From Sphagnum compactum (Eukaryota; Bryophyta; Sphagnopsida; Sphagnales), in assembly GCA_965153455.1 (NCBI GenBank), contig OZ234496.1:4101207-4165206 (forward strand): a stretch of DNA of 64,000 bases. Direction: 5' to 3'. This document shows, in pieces, positions 10,527-23,529 of the stretch. The notes under the pieces are model-generated. The model was not told the origin of the DNA and ran no database searches. It saw only the letters and a program-made list of their open reading frames with translations. Each line of letters begins with the position of its first letter. Position 1 is the stretch's first letter. A program made the translations under genes and the position numbers.

Positions 10527-13500
10527 AAGGTTAGCCTTGCTGCTCTATTGTAACAATCAATCCACATGAGGGATCCCCAAGCAGTAGGGTTTCTCTTGGC
10601 CAGCATCTATTATCTGGCAGGGTGTGCATTGCACCCAACATTATAACCTCTTTTTCTGTAGACTTTGTTGTATAACTATATACAATATAGAGCTTGATAA
10701 CATACTGGCCTTCATGATTTTCACAATGTGAATGTAGATTTATAGAATGTTCACGTTGGTTTTGCACAATGGGCATGTGGATTTTAAACAATGGTTAGGT
10801 CAATTAGACCCAAGAAGACTTGTTTATGGTACCTTCTAAGGGGACTAAAAACAGGTAGAAAAAGGCTACATGAAAACCATTTACATGAAGCCAAAGGCCA
10901 TGTGCCAAATTTTGCTCTATAATCATCCTAAAAATACACCCTAATAAAAAAGTTTTGAAATTATTATTTATATGTCTAATGATAATGTTGGAAGCGCATC
11001 CATTTGCATTTGCATGGAATGCAATCTGGTAATGTATCTCATTTGACAAGTGTGAAAACATTTTACCAAGATTTATTTATCAGCTCAAACCAAGGATGGT
11101 ATTTTCTTGTGGGTCATATAGAATGAACTGAGATTTGAATCATGCCCAGAGTGTTTGTGTTCTTCAAATTTCAAACCATTCAAGAAGAGTTCCATAAGGC
11201 ATTAAAGGTCATTTTGTGGTTAGTTTGTCGTTTGAAGACGATTTAATAAATTGATGACACCTTTGATTACAGAAACTGATATAATCCAAAAGTTTAGTTA
11301 TTGATAGTTGGCACATAATAGTTTATATCCTCATATTTTCACACATTTGGATTCTTCCATATGTAATCTATGATGGTTTCAAAAATTATTATTTTCTAAT
11401 GATTATTCGAAATAAGTCTTTGTGAATGATATTATTGTGGACAAAAGCATTAGAAAAGTTTGATTAGTATAAGACTTGCAAACCAAAGGTGAAAACAATC
11501 AATTGGACTTAGGTCAAGACATAAACATTAAAGTGTGTAGATAAAATATGAACATTTACATAACACATTCACCATTCACCAATAGCATGAGAGTGCGAAG
11601 GAGACAACACAAAAACATCAAAACTAACAATAGAAATGAATTTAAACCTTGAAACCCTTAAATGAATTACTTTAGAGGGGAATTTCTTGACAAAATGAAA
11701 AAACAATTCTAAAAAAAAATTGGATTAATCTATAATAGGTTTATGGTTCAGTTGAAGAACCTACATTGAATGAATGAAAGTCTTTGAACATGTGCCTTTG
11801 AACATGGTTTTACTCAAAATGACGAAATCCAATTCATTAATGTTTGTCGGTGTTTACAAACAAACTTAAATTATTGAATGAATGAAGTGCAACACTTAAT
11901 TAAAATAAATGATAAAACATTTGATAATGAACTCAATGGAAAAGCCTTTATTAACATCATTTAAAATTGTAGAATAAATACAAGAATTCAAATAAAAGGA
12001 GGCATATTTCACAACATGCATCTTACAAATGAAGGTAGGTAGTAATGTTGGTCAAATTTAAGTTTTCGGCCAATTTTGAGTTTGAATCTAAATTCGATTT
12101 TTAAAACTCAACCCAATGAATTTTCAAGGTCTAAATTTAGCAAGACATCTAACTCAAATCAAATAAATGTTTTAAATATTGATCCTCATATCCAACTCAA
12201 GGAAACCCAAAGGGATTTTATTTAACCTTAGACCTAAATTGATGATGGGTTTTTAAATTTTACATTTGTTTCACCAATTTGAACCAAGGTTGCGAATTAA
12301 ATTTCAACCTCACATCTCAAAACAAGATTTCAAAATGGGTGTCTTCATATTGAAGATTAGTATTTATAATGTCATAGGAAGAATTTTATCACATATAGTA
12401 ACCAAAATAGCTTTAAATTGTTAATCAATTATCAAGATATTACAAAAATGAGATATTAAATTATTTAAGTACATACCAATGGTTAATAATTGATAAAAAT
12501 TGTATTGTTACAGTTAGCAATTAATAGTTACAAAAATTTTAATAAGTAAGAAAAATTCATCACAACCAAAAAAGGATTTTTTTTTGTAATTTAAATTTTT
12601 TTGTTGAAACTTGTTGATTCAACATTATTTTTTATAATTATATTAGTAAAAAATAAAAGTTCAACATATGGCTTCAATTCAATGCCCCAAAGTTACATTT
12701 TTTTACATCCCAAATCATGAGCTTAATGAAAATTTGTTTAGTTATGTCATGTTGATAATGTTGATTTTTTTTTAAAACAAAGGACAATTTGTATTTCCAA
12801 AGTAAAAATTAATCCTCCAACCCTAGCATGGTATTATCTTGTTGTTCAACTTTTCTATGTTGAGTCATTATTTTGCATTTGTACGAGATGAATGACATCA
12901 ATTGGAGTGTGTTTTAAACATATGAGACATCACACTTTCCCAATACACAGTTTGAAAAAATAATTTGTCACATATTGAAAATGAACTCAATGAATATATG
13001 CGAAAAAAAAAAAAACAATTGACAACATGAAAAGAAAAAAATTGATCCTTTACAAGGTTCTTTATAAATCAAATATGTCAGCAACAAGATTAAAATGTTT
13101 CATGAATACAAGCTTGATAATTGGCACATTAATTAAAATTTATATGACATCATGTCCTTACCATAAAAAATGAATGTGAACATTTCCCATACTTTGTATC
13201 ATTTGATATGCCAAAAACTAAACTCTATTTTGTTGTATTTATTTTGAAGTTAACGTAGACAAAAGCAAATGTTTTTATCAATAGTTATTCTACATGAAAA
13301 ATTTTGTGATGTTTACCACCCTATTTTTTAACAACTTCCTTGAAAATCTTACAAAAAATCATTAGTATAACTTTTTAAGATGAAAACACCCAAATATCCA
13401 ATTGCCAACCGTTGCATTATGTTGTTTCATTATTCAACAACATAATATATTATCACAAAAAAAATTAAAAATCGTATTCAATATTTACAACACAAATTGA

Positions 13501-14080
13501 AAAAACCATTATAAATATTTATAATAATAAAATTTTATTTCCATTGGTTTTAATGCTCAATATAAAAGCCTAACAAATTTATGATACTCAAATGGAACAT
13601 TCCCATCCAATCATCAACCCTAATCCAAAAAAAAAAAATTGATTAAACATTTTATGACAATAATATTTTGAACTTATTCAAATATTATCCAAATCTAACA
13701 TATTATGCAAAAACATTTAAATTCATTGACATGTTCCTAAATAGTGAAATGAAAAAATTTCAAATTATGAATCACATGAAATTTATATTTATTATAAACC
13801 ACATGAGTTTTTCATAAATGACAAAATTTAATTGTTATATGTTATATGCATTACACAAGATTTGAAACAACCTTTAAAACATCATGTTTAATCAAACAAT
13901 GTGAAACAACATGTTACAATGAATGAACGTGCACACAATTCAATATAATTGACATTATAATAAACAAGTCCAAGATGTTATCATAATTCCAATTTTTTTA
14001 GGAAAGGTTATGTTTTCAAAAACAACTTCAACATTTTTCAAATATAATGTCAAAACAACTTTTAATACATTTTCAAATTC
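10527..14080. other. AT-rich intergenic DNA
   Basis: After the 3-prime flank of the Pkr1-like gene, composition becomes very AT-rich from about 11.1 kb. No convincing coding sequence was recognised. The distal part (about 13.8-14.1 kb) probably belongs to the upstream region of the Helentron remnant, but its 5-prime end could not be found. Confidence 0.5.
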
Positions 14081-14100
14081 AAATAAAACCTGATTCAACA

Positions 14101-15790
14101 ACATACATATGTACAAGTTGTTCACATAACATTAACGAAAATAAAACACCTTTATATTAATTGCCGAATAAAATTTGTAAAAAACAAATCATTTCATCAA
14201 TTCAGATATTAACACAATTAAAAGAACAATTATTTCATCATGTTTTGCATTTGTTCAAATATATAAACTATGGACAGTATAAAATGAATGGTAGTGTTAT
14301 TAATGTCCCTGCAAATGTGAATTAAATTCAATCAATATTATCACGTTTGCCACATGATGAAACAACAATAGGTGTGTACATTAAACAATGTTTTGAATAT
14401 AAACTACCTTATATGTTTAAGATTTCATGCAAATATGGTGATGATTGTTTTACAAGATTTAATTGAAACACCATTATACAAAAATTTGAATGTTAACATT
14501 CATCATCAATGGAGTTTTTTTTCTTACATATAAATTCAAATTTTGAAATTCAAAATTATGAAAATTCATCATCCAACAATTTTTATTTTGAAAATGAAAA
14601 AAAACATTATACACCAACAAATTTGATGATACATAGTTTTATGGAGGTTCCAAAACTAATGGACTCAAAAAATACTATATGTTTTATTGCCACAAGCGAA
14701 TAATTCTATCTTCTAGGTTTATTTAAAGATAAACACTCAAAAATACTAAAATTTCCAACATTATGTTATGGCCATCTTCGATAGTTCTCAAGGTTTTTCA
14801 AATAACTCAATGGCAACTACTTCATAAATTTGGGGATTTTGAACAAATATTTCAAATTTTTTTAAAGTTGTTAAAAATTTTCATCCACAAAATAATCAAT
14901 TAAGGTTGGGTGAAATTTTGAAAATGAAAACTATGCGATAGAACCTTGAAAGCTTTTCAAATATGAGATAAATCAAATTTAGATGATATTTTCAAATCAT
15001 ACATAGGTTACCGTGATTGGGAAAAATTACACAATTCATTTGATTATTTTGAAAAGTTACAAAAAAATTATTTGAAATGATTCGACAACTTGGTCATCCG
15101 ACATTTTTTTCACTTTCACATCTGTGAAAAAATTGTGAGATCTTTTGTGAAGGTTTTACACATTTTACATGCTACAAAATTAAATCTTTTAAATAAAATA
15201 GAAAACTTTAAATCTATTCACATAGTAGAATTGACACAAACTAACCTTGTAACATGTGCAAGATATTACAATTATAAAACATCATCATTTTGTAAACTTA
15301 TTTTTTTAAATCATTATCTTCTAAGGGTTTTTTCTTCTTTTTTTTGTTATTGAATTCCAAAATCATGAAAATGAACACAACCATGGACTTTTATGGATTA
15401 AAAATGCACCTATGTATGGAATGAACACAAATGAAAAAATTAAATGATTCATAGACATGTACATTTATTGTGATGTATCATTATTACTAACGTCATTACA
15501 AAATGCTCAACAACATCAACACACACATACATGTAAGAAAAAAAAATCATGCTTGTTTGTAGATTTCATTACCCATTGATTCTCATGTGTGAAACAAAAA
15601 TCCTCAAACCTTTAAAATCGATGACATTTATCTATTTTTAAAACAATACCTAAATACATGAGTAAACAAGATATTTCAATCTTTGAAAGCATTTAATATA
15701 TGTGTTGTTCATTTGTGACTTGCAAATACAAATATCCAATTTATTTTGGACCCATATGTAGCTACAACATATTGCACATAACATGTATTT
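14101..15790 (+). pseudogene. Helentron Rep (HUH) domain remnant
   Basis: Fragments in order: a zinc-finger-like TYICTSCSHNINENKTPLY (14101), NGSVINVPANVN (about 14290) followed by LPHDETTIGVYIK, MIRQLGHPTFF (about 15076, the Helitron_like_N start), EHNHGLLWIKNAP with the catalytic H-x-H (15373), QQHQHTHTCKKK (about 15510), and ANTNIQFILDPYVATTYCT (15722-15781). These match the zinc-finger and rolling-circle replication initiator segments of Helentron proteins. At least one frameshift lies after GHPTFF, and stops interrupt most blocks. The rest of Rep is displaced to about 20577. Confidence 0.72.
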
Positions 15791-15957
15791 AATTAATTCC
15801 AAACTTTGGAAAAATCCGAAAATAATTTAAGACAAATTGGATAGTTTTTAAAAAATTCAAAATTATAAATTAAACCTAGTGGCCAACAGGCCCAATGCAT
15901 ATTATCATTATTGATAGTGATAAAAAAAAATCATTAAAAATAACCCCTATCCAACCT

Positions 15958-16086
15958 CATTCTGTTGCACAAAATCCATTGTTGTCTAAACAATTATTTG
16001 GGTATGCCATTTTAGGTTTTGCTTTAACAGAAGTAATTGTTTTGTTTGCCCTAATGATGGCGTTTTTAATATTATTTGTTTTTTAA
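15958..16086 (+). pseudogene. atp9: Nuclear copy of mitochondrial atp9 (3-prime end)
   Basis: An open stretch of 42 codons ending in TAA encodes the C-terminal part of ATP synthase subunit c: HSVAQNP, then [15 protein letters not shown], then [14 protein letters not shown]. This is the second membrane hairpin helix of the mitochondrial F0 c-subunit, with the conserved proton-carrying Glu in ALTE. Only about the C-terminal half is present, so it is a non-functional nuclear mitochondrial insertion. Differences from the usual plant sequence (Gln for Arg, Val for Ala) could reflect C-to-T decay. It lies at the break in the Helentron Rep frame. Adjacent hairpin-forming GC-richer sequence at about 16140-16285 may belong to the same insertion. 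Confidence 0.88.
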
Positions 16087-16290
16087 TTTTTTGGTGTTGG
16101 TATTTTGGGGGAAATAAATACATTTTTGCTACACCCTATTTGCAAAGCGAAGAAAGTTGCGCTCTCTGCCCTTCATGGGCAGAGGGTTGCACCCAAAAAA
16201 TCTATATTTTTGATTTTCCAAATAAAATGAGCACCTCAGGGCTGAACGATTTGTACGTTCGAGCCCTTCACTTGCCACCAAGAGCATACA
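16087..16290. other. Possible continuation of mitochondrial-derived DNA
   Basis: Contains CTCTGCCCTTCATGGGCAGAG (16161-16181, inverted repeat) and GGGCTGAACG...CGTTCGAGCCC (about 16238-16265). These hairpins and the local rise in GC contrast with the AT-rich surroundings and resemble intergenic plant mitochondrial DNA. Origin is inferred only from position beside the atp9 fragment. Confidence 0.35.
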
Positions 16291-16840
16291 CATAAAAAAC
16301 TAACAAAGTTATCATATATGACAAAAATAAATAAATCAATAACATCATAGTTACATTCAATCGTACAAAAATGCATTACAAATGAAATAGACACAAATAC
16401 AAGAATTCAAAAATTAAGTTATGGATTTTTTTAATGTTCAACAAATGGTTGTTCAACTTATTATTTACCTTGTGTTTTCTTTACATTAAAGGAATTAAAA
16501 TTAGATTCAATTGATATAAAATTTCCATTAATCATAAATAAATACCTCAATCATCTTAATCATTATGAATCATCATTATTAAAAAATGTGTGGACAAACC
16601 ACCACAACCAAACACCCAATTTTATTTTGAATGGTCCTCACGTGACACAAACCATTCATGATTTTGTTGAGTGGGTAAATCCCACTAAAAACTCACCAAA
16701 GTGGTCATGCAATGTGAGGTAATGGTGGTTTAAGACTGTTTTGCCCGAAATGCCTTTGACCATGGTTGAAAGTTTTCCATTCCACTTTTCAAACCATTTG
16801 GGTGGTTTTTCTTAGTGGTCATTATAGGCATTGTGCATAA
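16291..16840. other. AT-rich DNA, no recognised feature
   Basis: No coding or repeat structure was recognised between the organelle-like patch and the CTACCTA-rich block. Confidence 0.4.
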
Positions 16841-19560
16841 GGTTAACTACCTTACAAAGTAGGTAGGTAGGCAAGTAACCATGTAAATTAAATGCAACAT
16901 GGTTTAACTTGAGTGGCCAAGATCTAAATGTCACATGCCTATACTGAAGTTTGAAATAACCATTGAGTAACATAAAAATGAATACAAGGTAAATATACAT
17001 AGAAATATACTTAGGTTAAACTAAGGTCATGTTTCACTAACCTAAAATATGTATGATCTAGTTAAATTTATTTAACTTATACCTAGGCTAAGTTAATCAA
17101 TCTATACTTAAGTTAAATAAAATTTAGGAAAGGTACTTAAAGTATTCTATTTTAAACTATAGTTAGGTTAAGTGTATTGTAATTCATACATAGGTTAAGT
17201 ATATCATAACCTATGTAGCGAAGCTAGGTACCAATATACGATTTCTCATGTACCTACTTCGGTATATAATGATCTATACTTACGTGAAGGTAGGTTAGGC
17301 CTACTTAATTTATATGTACATAGCCTTTACATACCTAGTTTTACATATAAACTACATTACCTAAATATTTTACCCTACCTTGCCTATACCCTACATATAC
17401 GACTATGCCAAAACTTGACATTTATGATTAAATCAACTATGATTAATGACCATTTTCTAATCATACAGTCATATATGCCAAATTTTGTGCCTAATCGTAT
17501 TTTTGTAACCATGGGTATGATTACATGACTAAAAGTATTCATGGATAAGACTATTAATTTAAAAAATCTTACATGAACATCATATAATTATTTAATAATA
17601 TACAATTAAAAACATTAAAAACTTGTGAATTAAAAGGGGAATTTTTTTAAAAATAGACATACATATATGCATAGTAACTTTATAGTGATCAAACACATAA
17701 TTAACGCACAAATAAATAGCTAATACCTTATAATTTCTATAATCATTAATTATCTAATGTGGATTTTGAGATAGTGGCTAAAAATCAATTTCACTACGAG
17801 AAATCATGGTTTTTTCGACCGAGAATTTCAGTCAAACCCCCCCCCCCCCTATGGTTTTTTTGCACTCATGTCCAAGTTGACCAAAATGTTATTTTGGACA
17901 AGTCGATTTAGATTCAACTGTTCTGAATAAATCTTTTTGGTTTGTTTTTTTACTAATTTTTTTTGCCCTGGTTTTTTTTAATTAAACTATCGTGACAATA
18001 ATATAATTTGGGTAGCAACTAAATATATATATTTTTTTTATTTACTTTATTTAAAATTAATATGAAATTATTAATTATTAATTACCCTACCTACCCTATT
18101 TACCTACCTACCTAATAAACCTAATAATTAATGCCAAATTTTTATTTATTTATTTACCTACCAATCCTATGTCCTAGGCCTAGGTTAAACCACCTAACAT
18201 AACCACTTAAGTTAAACCAAGCCACTTAAGCCAAGCCCTTAAGCTAGGCCAAGTAGTTTAAACTAGGTGGTCTAGCAAGCTTTGCAACCTAGGCTACCTA
18301 AGTAGCCAAGGTTGCAAGTTTGGGGACTTGAATACCTCACCTCCACATTGAAGATTCAAGTCCTTAACCATTGCACCACCACCCCATTAGGTGATTTTTT
18401 GGACAATATATTTATAATGAACATGATTTTGCACCAACATATTGTAATCAACTTCCATAAAAAAATTCAACATATTGCACTAAATGAACTTGAATTTTTT
18501 AATGTATTACTAACTTAAATAGGTATGTTATAGGTAAATAAGAGGTACCTATTAATAAATGCATGCACTTAGGTAACATGTAGGTTATAGTCTACTAGCC
18601 TTGTAGGTACCTATTAGGTCTATGCTTCTACCTACCCAATAAATTATTCATGCCTTAAATGTTATTTAATAGGTTATGGAAAAACCTACTAGCTTATTAA
18701 TAGATCTAACCTAGGCATACTAGGTAGTTAGCCAACCTATTCAGTAAGTAGTTTAGACCTACCTAATAGGTTAAACTACCTACCTAGTAACCTAGGTGGT
18801 TTACCTAGGTTAGTTACATATCTTCCTAATAAGCCTCGGTAGCCTTTCCCAAGCAATAGCTACGTACCTATCTAATAGGCCTAGGTTAGGCTAACCTAAG
18901 CTACCTAGTCCCAAGTTAGGCTATGTACTTACATAGGTAGCCTAAGTTAAGCTATGTACCTACATAGTAGGCTTAGGAGGCCTAAATTAAACTACATATT
19001 TAGTAAGCCTAATTGGCCTAGGTTAGGTTTACCTACCTTGTAGGCTTAGGTGGCTTACACTATGTATGTAGCTACCAAGTAGACCTCAATAGTTTAGGTT
19101 ATGCTAATTACTTAATAGGCCTAGGTGGCCTAGGCTACTTACCTAGCTAATAGGATAGGCTACCTACCTACTAAACTTAAGTGGCCTATGTTATTTTATA
19201 CATGGTACGCCTAAGCTATGTACCTATAGTAGGCCTAGGCTAATAGGGTATTTACATGGTTAATATGTTTACTTAATAAACTTAAATCATCGAAGATACC
19301 TACCTAGAAAGTTTACATTACCTAATTATAAGCTACTTAATAGTCTTAGGCTACGTCTTAGGTAACCTACTATGTAGGTCTAAGTTAGGCCACTTGGCAA
19401 AGCTACCTAATTACACTACTAACTAGGTTATTACCTAGCAAATAATTTATTAGCCTATTAATATTGATAGGCTAGATAGGTGGTCTAGGCCTAGCTTAAC
19501 CTATTAATTATGTTAAGTAGGTAGCCTAGGTTTAACAAGTAGGCTACGTCATCAAATGAG
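16841..19560. repeat. CTACCTA / CCTAGGTTAGG satellite-like block
   Basis: Dense variants of CTACCTACC, TAGGTAGG, CCTAGGTTAAG and AGGCCTAGG occur on both strands, most regular from about 18060 to 19560. The period is loose (4-12 bp units in longer irregular patterns), so it is low-complexity sequence rather than a clean tandem array. A pure C tract lies near 17837-17849. The same motif family recurs at 20991-21120. Confidence 0.65.
18315..18387 (-). repeat. tRNA-like SINE head or decayed tRNA
   Basis: Read on the minus strand it gives GGTGGTGCAATGGTTAAGG followed about 30 bp later by GGTATTCAAGTCCC. These resemble internal pol III A-box (TGGTGCAATGG) and B-box (TTCAAGTCC) elements at tRNA-like spacing. 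It does not fold into a confident complete tRNA, so a SINE 5-prime region is more likely. Confidence 0.35.
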
Positions 19561-20560
19561 TATGGCTGATTTGACTAAGTGTCAAATCATAGTGGTCAAT
19601 TTGACTAAGGGTCAAATTCGGATGGTCAATTTGATTAAACCTTATCCATTCAATATGGCCAATTTGACTAAGTCATTATTAGTTTGATGAAAGTTTGTCC
19701 ATTTTGACTAGGCTTGACATTTAGTCAAATCAATAATTATAATCAAATGTAACATGTGTTTTTCATGCCCCAAACCTTTAATCAAAAGGGACATACCCTT
19801 TGGTCAATGTGGACATTTCAATCAAATTGACCTTTTGAAAAGTTGTGATTTTTTGTAGTGTTTAAAGAAAGATTTTTCATTTTCAAATAAATTCCCAAAA
19901 AATGGAAAACAAATTACTGATTTTTTTTGAGACCATAAAACAAAATAAAAATTAATACCTAAAATATATTTAAGACATACTAGTCGGGACTCTTGTTCAA
20001 AGGTTTATTGAAATGAATATTTGTTTGATTTTTTTAACATTCAATAATGAAATATATATTTATTAATGATATCCAAAAAAGTTTTAAAAAAATCCACATG
20101 CCCCAAAATGGCATTGTTTTTCATGTTTCCATCTGATGGGTAGCAAAAAATATAAATTTTGATCTTTATTTATTTATTAAACTATTTGGTCATACAACTT
20201 GGAAAATGTTTAAATTATTTATATTAAATCACATTTAATGAACTAAATGAACATTAAAAATGAATTTTAAATTTACTATTCACCATAGCATTTTATAAAA
20301 ATTACGAAATTAAAAATATGTGTATAAAATTAATGATTATAACATTTCAATAATTCTAATAATTTTTACATTTTTAATTTTTAAAATAATATTATATGTT
20401 TCATAGATAACATTTTTATTTTCAAATATTTTTATTATTAAAAATAAATATAACACAACATTTACATATTTTTTATTGATTTGTTATATTTCTAAAAGGC
20501 TAGGAAATATAAAATGTATAATTTCTATTTTTTGAATACTGAGAAAACCATGTTGATTTT
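19561..20560. other. AT-rich DNA within the Helentron interruption
   Basis: From 19560 to 19860 a phrase of the form TGACTAAGTGTCAAATCATAG and GGTCAATTTGACTAA recurs several times. Beyond that the sequence is plain AT-rich, with no gene seen. Confidence 0.4.
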
Positions 20561-20576
20561 AATATGTTTATACACA

Positions 20577-20660
20577 AATCGTTATATGAAAAGAAAAAAT
20601 CTTCAAGATATCATTGTTGTTCAAATGTATGAAATAATGAAGATTCAACTTTTGGTAAAA
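20577..20660 (+). pseudogene. Helentron Rep C-terminal fragment
   Basis: The plus strand reads NRYMKRKNLQDIIVVQMYE at 20577-20633. It resembles the block of the form DKYxxRPxxLxxxxLxxxY that separates Rep from the helicase in Helitron2/Helentron proteins. It continues the Rep gene broken near 15.8-15.95 kb and so marks the right side of the insertion. Confidence 0.55.
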
Positions 20661-21360
20661 GTACTTGATATTTTGGTTTAAATTTTTTTATCAATGTGTA
20701 GATCTTGGAAAAAAATTTAAGAATGAAATTTATTTACTTTCATTTGGACAAAGTATGAAAAATATAATAAAGGTCAGAGTTAGGTACCTTTGTATGGGAC
20801 AAAGGATGATGTGAGATAATGTTGTAAATTTATCCATATCCTTTGTCAACAAGTTGAACTTTGTAAATTATATAACTAAATAAAAAAATATTAGTCTACA
20901 CACAATACATGCACTAAATATATTCACAGTTCAAATATTATTTGTGATGAATGAATAAAAAAAACTCGTCACCAAAAAGAAAGAGATCCTACTTACCTAC
21001 CTACCTATAACTACCTACCGTAATTGCCTATACCTAAGCCTAATTTTAGGTGCAACCTAGGAAAGGACATAATGTAGGTTCTTAAGGTAGGCCTAATTGC
21101 CTAGGCTTTAGGTTTTAAGTTCTTGAACCTAAGCTTCCATGATGATGGAAGAATTTGAATATTGTAATTTAATTAAACAATTAAATGAAGAACAGAGGCT
21201 AATACTTTATGACAATATGTGTAAAAAAAAAGCCATTCCCTAATTCACCAATTTGTTTTTTTTTATGTAGAGTGTTAAAATTGGTAAAAATTTTACATCA
21301 AAACTTATAATTCAAAGATTATTATGATTATATAATAAATACATATCTTCAAACTTAACT

Positions 21361-22510
21361 AAAACAAAGGCTCTTCTCATGGCATCCACAAGTAAAGCAA
21401 TATTTAATATTGATGGTTTAACAATACATTCAACATTGAACATACATGTTCAACAATCATGTTATCTAATTTACCAAACTTATCGACAGATACATTAAAT
21501 AAGCTTACATGTTGATATGAACAATTATAACTTGTTGTGATAAATGAAATATCACTTGTTGGAACTAAAATATTTAATGTTATAAATAATAGGCTAAAGT
21601 TCATAAAACATATTCAAAACAAATTTGTTGGTGGTTTTGATCTCATTATGACAAATGATTTTATCAAACTCCATTTGTGAAATATAGTTGGATCTTACAA
21701 AACATCAAGGATAATGTTAATGCACTAACACCAAATTTTTGCAAAACATATATCCAATGTTATGAACTAAATAATTATGCAACAATTTGATATGTTTTTC
21801 ATACATACATTGAACAAATTTCATATAATGTTAGAATGTATAGAAGATATTCAATTTATAAATTCAAGTTGTTATTGACAATCACCAATAAATTTAATTG
21901 TTCCACATTTATTATATACAAATAAACTTGCGCAAAAATATAATGAAAGTGTGTTCACTAACACATCAGGTTCCACATTTATTCTCAAAACAATGGACAT
22001 TAATTCCCATCATGCCTTCCATCTTACAAACTTTCAAATGAGCCAAGCAAATTTAAACTACAGGTTTGTATTATGCAATTCATTAAAAAAATGTTAATTG
22101 AATTATGTGTTAGTAATTATGTAATGTCTGATTGTCTTGTCAATGGAGTTGATAACATATTTAAAGCATCAACCACATTTTAATAACAAAACCATAACAT
22201 GGATAATATTTCAAAACTTTAAAATTAAAATACTAACGAGAGAAAAATTAATCATTACTACAATGACAACATTCAATCAAAGTGGCCAACAATTGAACCT
22301 ATCACCAAAGATATAAAAATTAGGAAACCTAACCATTTGTCATATCAAGGATTCAATTTTTAGTTCAATTTGCAGTATGAAAAACTATCCATTGTTCACA
22401 AGGATTATCATTAGATGAATTGGTTTTTGATCTTACAAATTTAAAGAACATGACTTCACATATGTAGCTTTATTTTGCATTCGAACAAAAGAAATTTGCA
22501 TTTATTAACT
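21361..22510 (+). pseudogene. PIF1-like helicase domain of the Helentron
   Basis: Fragments follow SF1 helicase order: KTKALLMASTSKAIFNIDG with TIHSTLNI (motif Ia region, 21361), VINEISLVGTKIFNVINNRL (Walker B/motif II, about 21537; the usual Asp-Glu is Asn-Glu), GGFDLIMTNDF (motif III region), MRQFDMFF-like text near 21780, and TYVALFCIRTKEICIY (about 22458, motif VI region with the usual Ser-Arg lost). Walker A was not located, and frameshifts and stops are many. Known role: unwinding DNA during rolling-circle transposition. This copy cannot make protein. Confidence 0.7.
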
Positions 22511-22629
22511 CCCCTCCAACATCACAATTTTTGTGTGAATCCAAAAGTACATATAGAAATGAAAAGATTAAAAACAATTGCAACTTGGATACCATTCATT
22601 CCTTAGTTTAAAAACTTACATCATTTTCA

Positions 22630-23250
22630 TGTAATTATACAAGCCTTGAATACAATTTCTCTATGCCAACATTATGAAGACATCAACCATGACCATAACC
22701 TTCAAATATTTCATATCTTATGTCTTATGGAAACAAGATTTCACCATACATGAACTAATGTGCACAAATTTATAGATTTATCAAAATATTCATATATTTC
22801 AATCCATGATGGCCATGGGTTGATGATGATGTATTACAAAGTACACATGCATTTGGAGTTTTTTAATGTAACAACCAATAGTGGTTTAAAATACAGAGCA
22901 ACAACTTTTAATACTAATACACGAAAAATATACATATTGTATGTGTTGTATAAAACTTATTAATGTTCAATTTCTACAGTCCTCAAAAAGCTTCAAAATA
23001 TAATTGAATAATCACCAAAACATTGCTTAATCATCATATTAGGAGATTTTAATGTTGACATCCTAGAAGATGATAATCATGCAAAAAAAAAATTAAAAAA
23101 TCATGGATAAATTTGAATTAAATTCCCAATTTGGTGGAAGCATCACAAAAGCAAGATCTCAACTAGACCATATATGGGCAAATATTCCTGAAAATGAATG
23201 CAAATGAGATGTAACAAAAATATATTTGATTTTCACAAACCAATTTATAT
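22630..23250 (+). pseudogene. Helentron endonuclease (EEP-type) domain
   Basis: The domain begins around LCLMETRFHHT (about 22720, the Glu-containing start motif). It continues through a clean 67-codon stretch (22760-22963) with YISIHDGHGLMMMYYKVH, and reaches the hallmark LGDFNVDILEDDNH (about 23039). It ends with NSQFGGSITKARSQLDHIW and ANIPENEC (23100-23205). GDFN and the S-x-LDHIW motif are catalytic-site signatures of apurinic-endonuclease-like domains found in Helentrons and LINEs. Placed directly after a PIF1 helicase, it indicates Helentron. Stops interrupt it between blocks. Confidence 0.72.
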
Positions 23251-23529
23251 TGTATTCAAATTACCTAACACACTCCCCATGTATAACAAAAAAAACCATT
23301 AACATATCCATTTATTCAAAACATAATATATGTGACTACATGTGAATACATGATGCATTTCTCATTTGGTCACCCCAGAATAATTTCATCATCTATTATC
23401 TCCAAATGTTTCATCATTTATTGCATGTGATGCATGTAACCAAATAATTTATTTATTCTTCAAAGATCACATGCATAATTTTTTTTTATATGGCAATCAC
23501 AAGATGGAAAAAAAATCTAAATACTTCTT

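Larger units (their letters stand above)
14086..23290 (+). mobile_element. Decayed Helitron2/Helentron-type rolling-circle transposon, interrupted
   Basis: Three domains occur in the canonical order on the plus strand: a replication initiator (14101-15790, last piece 20577-20660), a PIF1-like helicase (21361-22510) and an endonuclease/exonuclease/phosphatase-type domain (22630-23250). An endonuclease behind the helicase is diagnostic of Helentron/Helitron2 rather than classical plant Helitrons. Stops and frameshifts are frequent, so the copy is dead. About 4.6 kb of unrelated sequence (about 15950-20560), including an atp9 fragment and CTACCTA-rich DNA, separates the two Rep parts. Terminal hairpins and exact ends were not identified; the limits given are those of recognisable protein homology. 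Confidence 0.72.
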
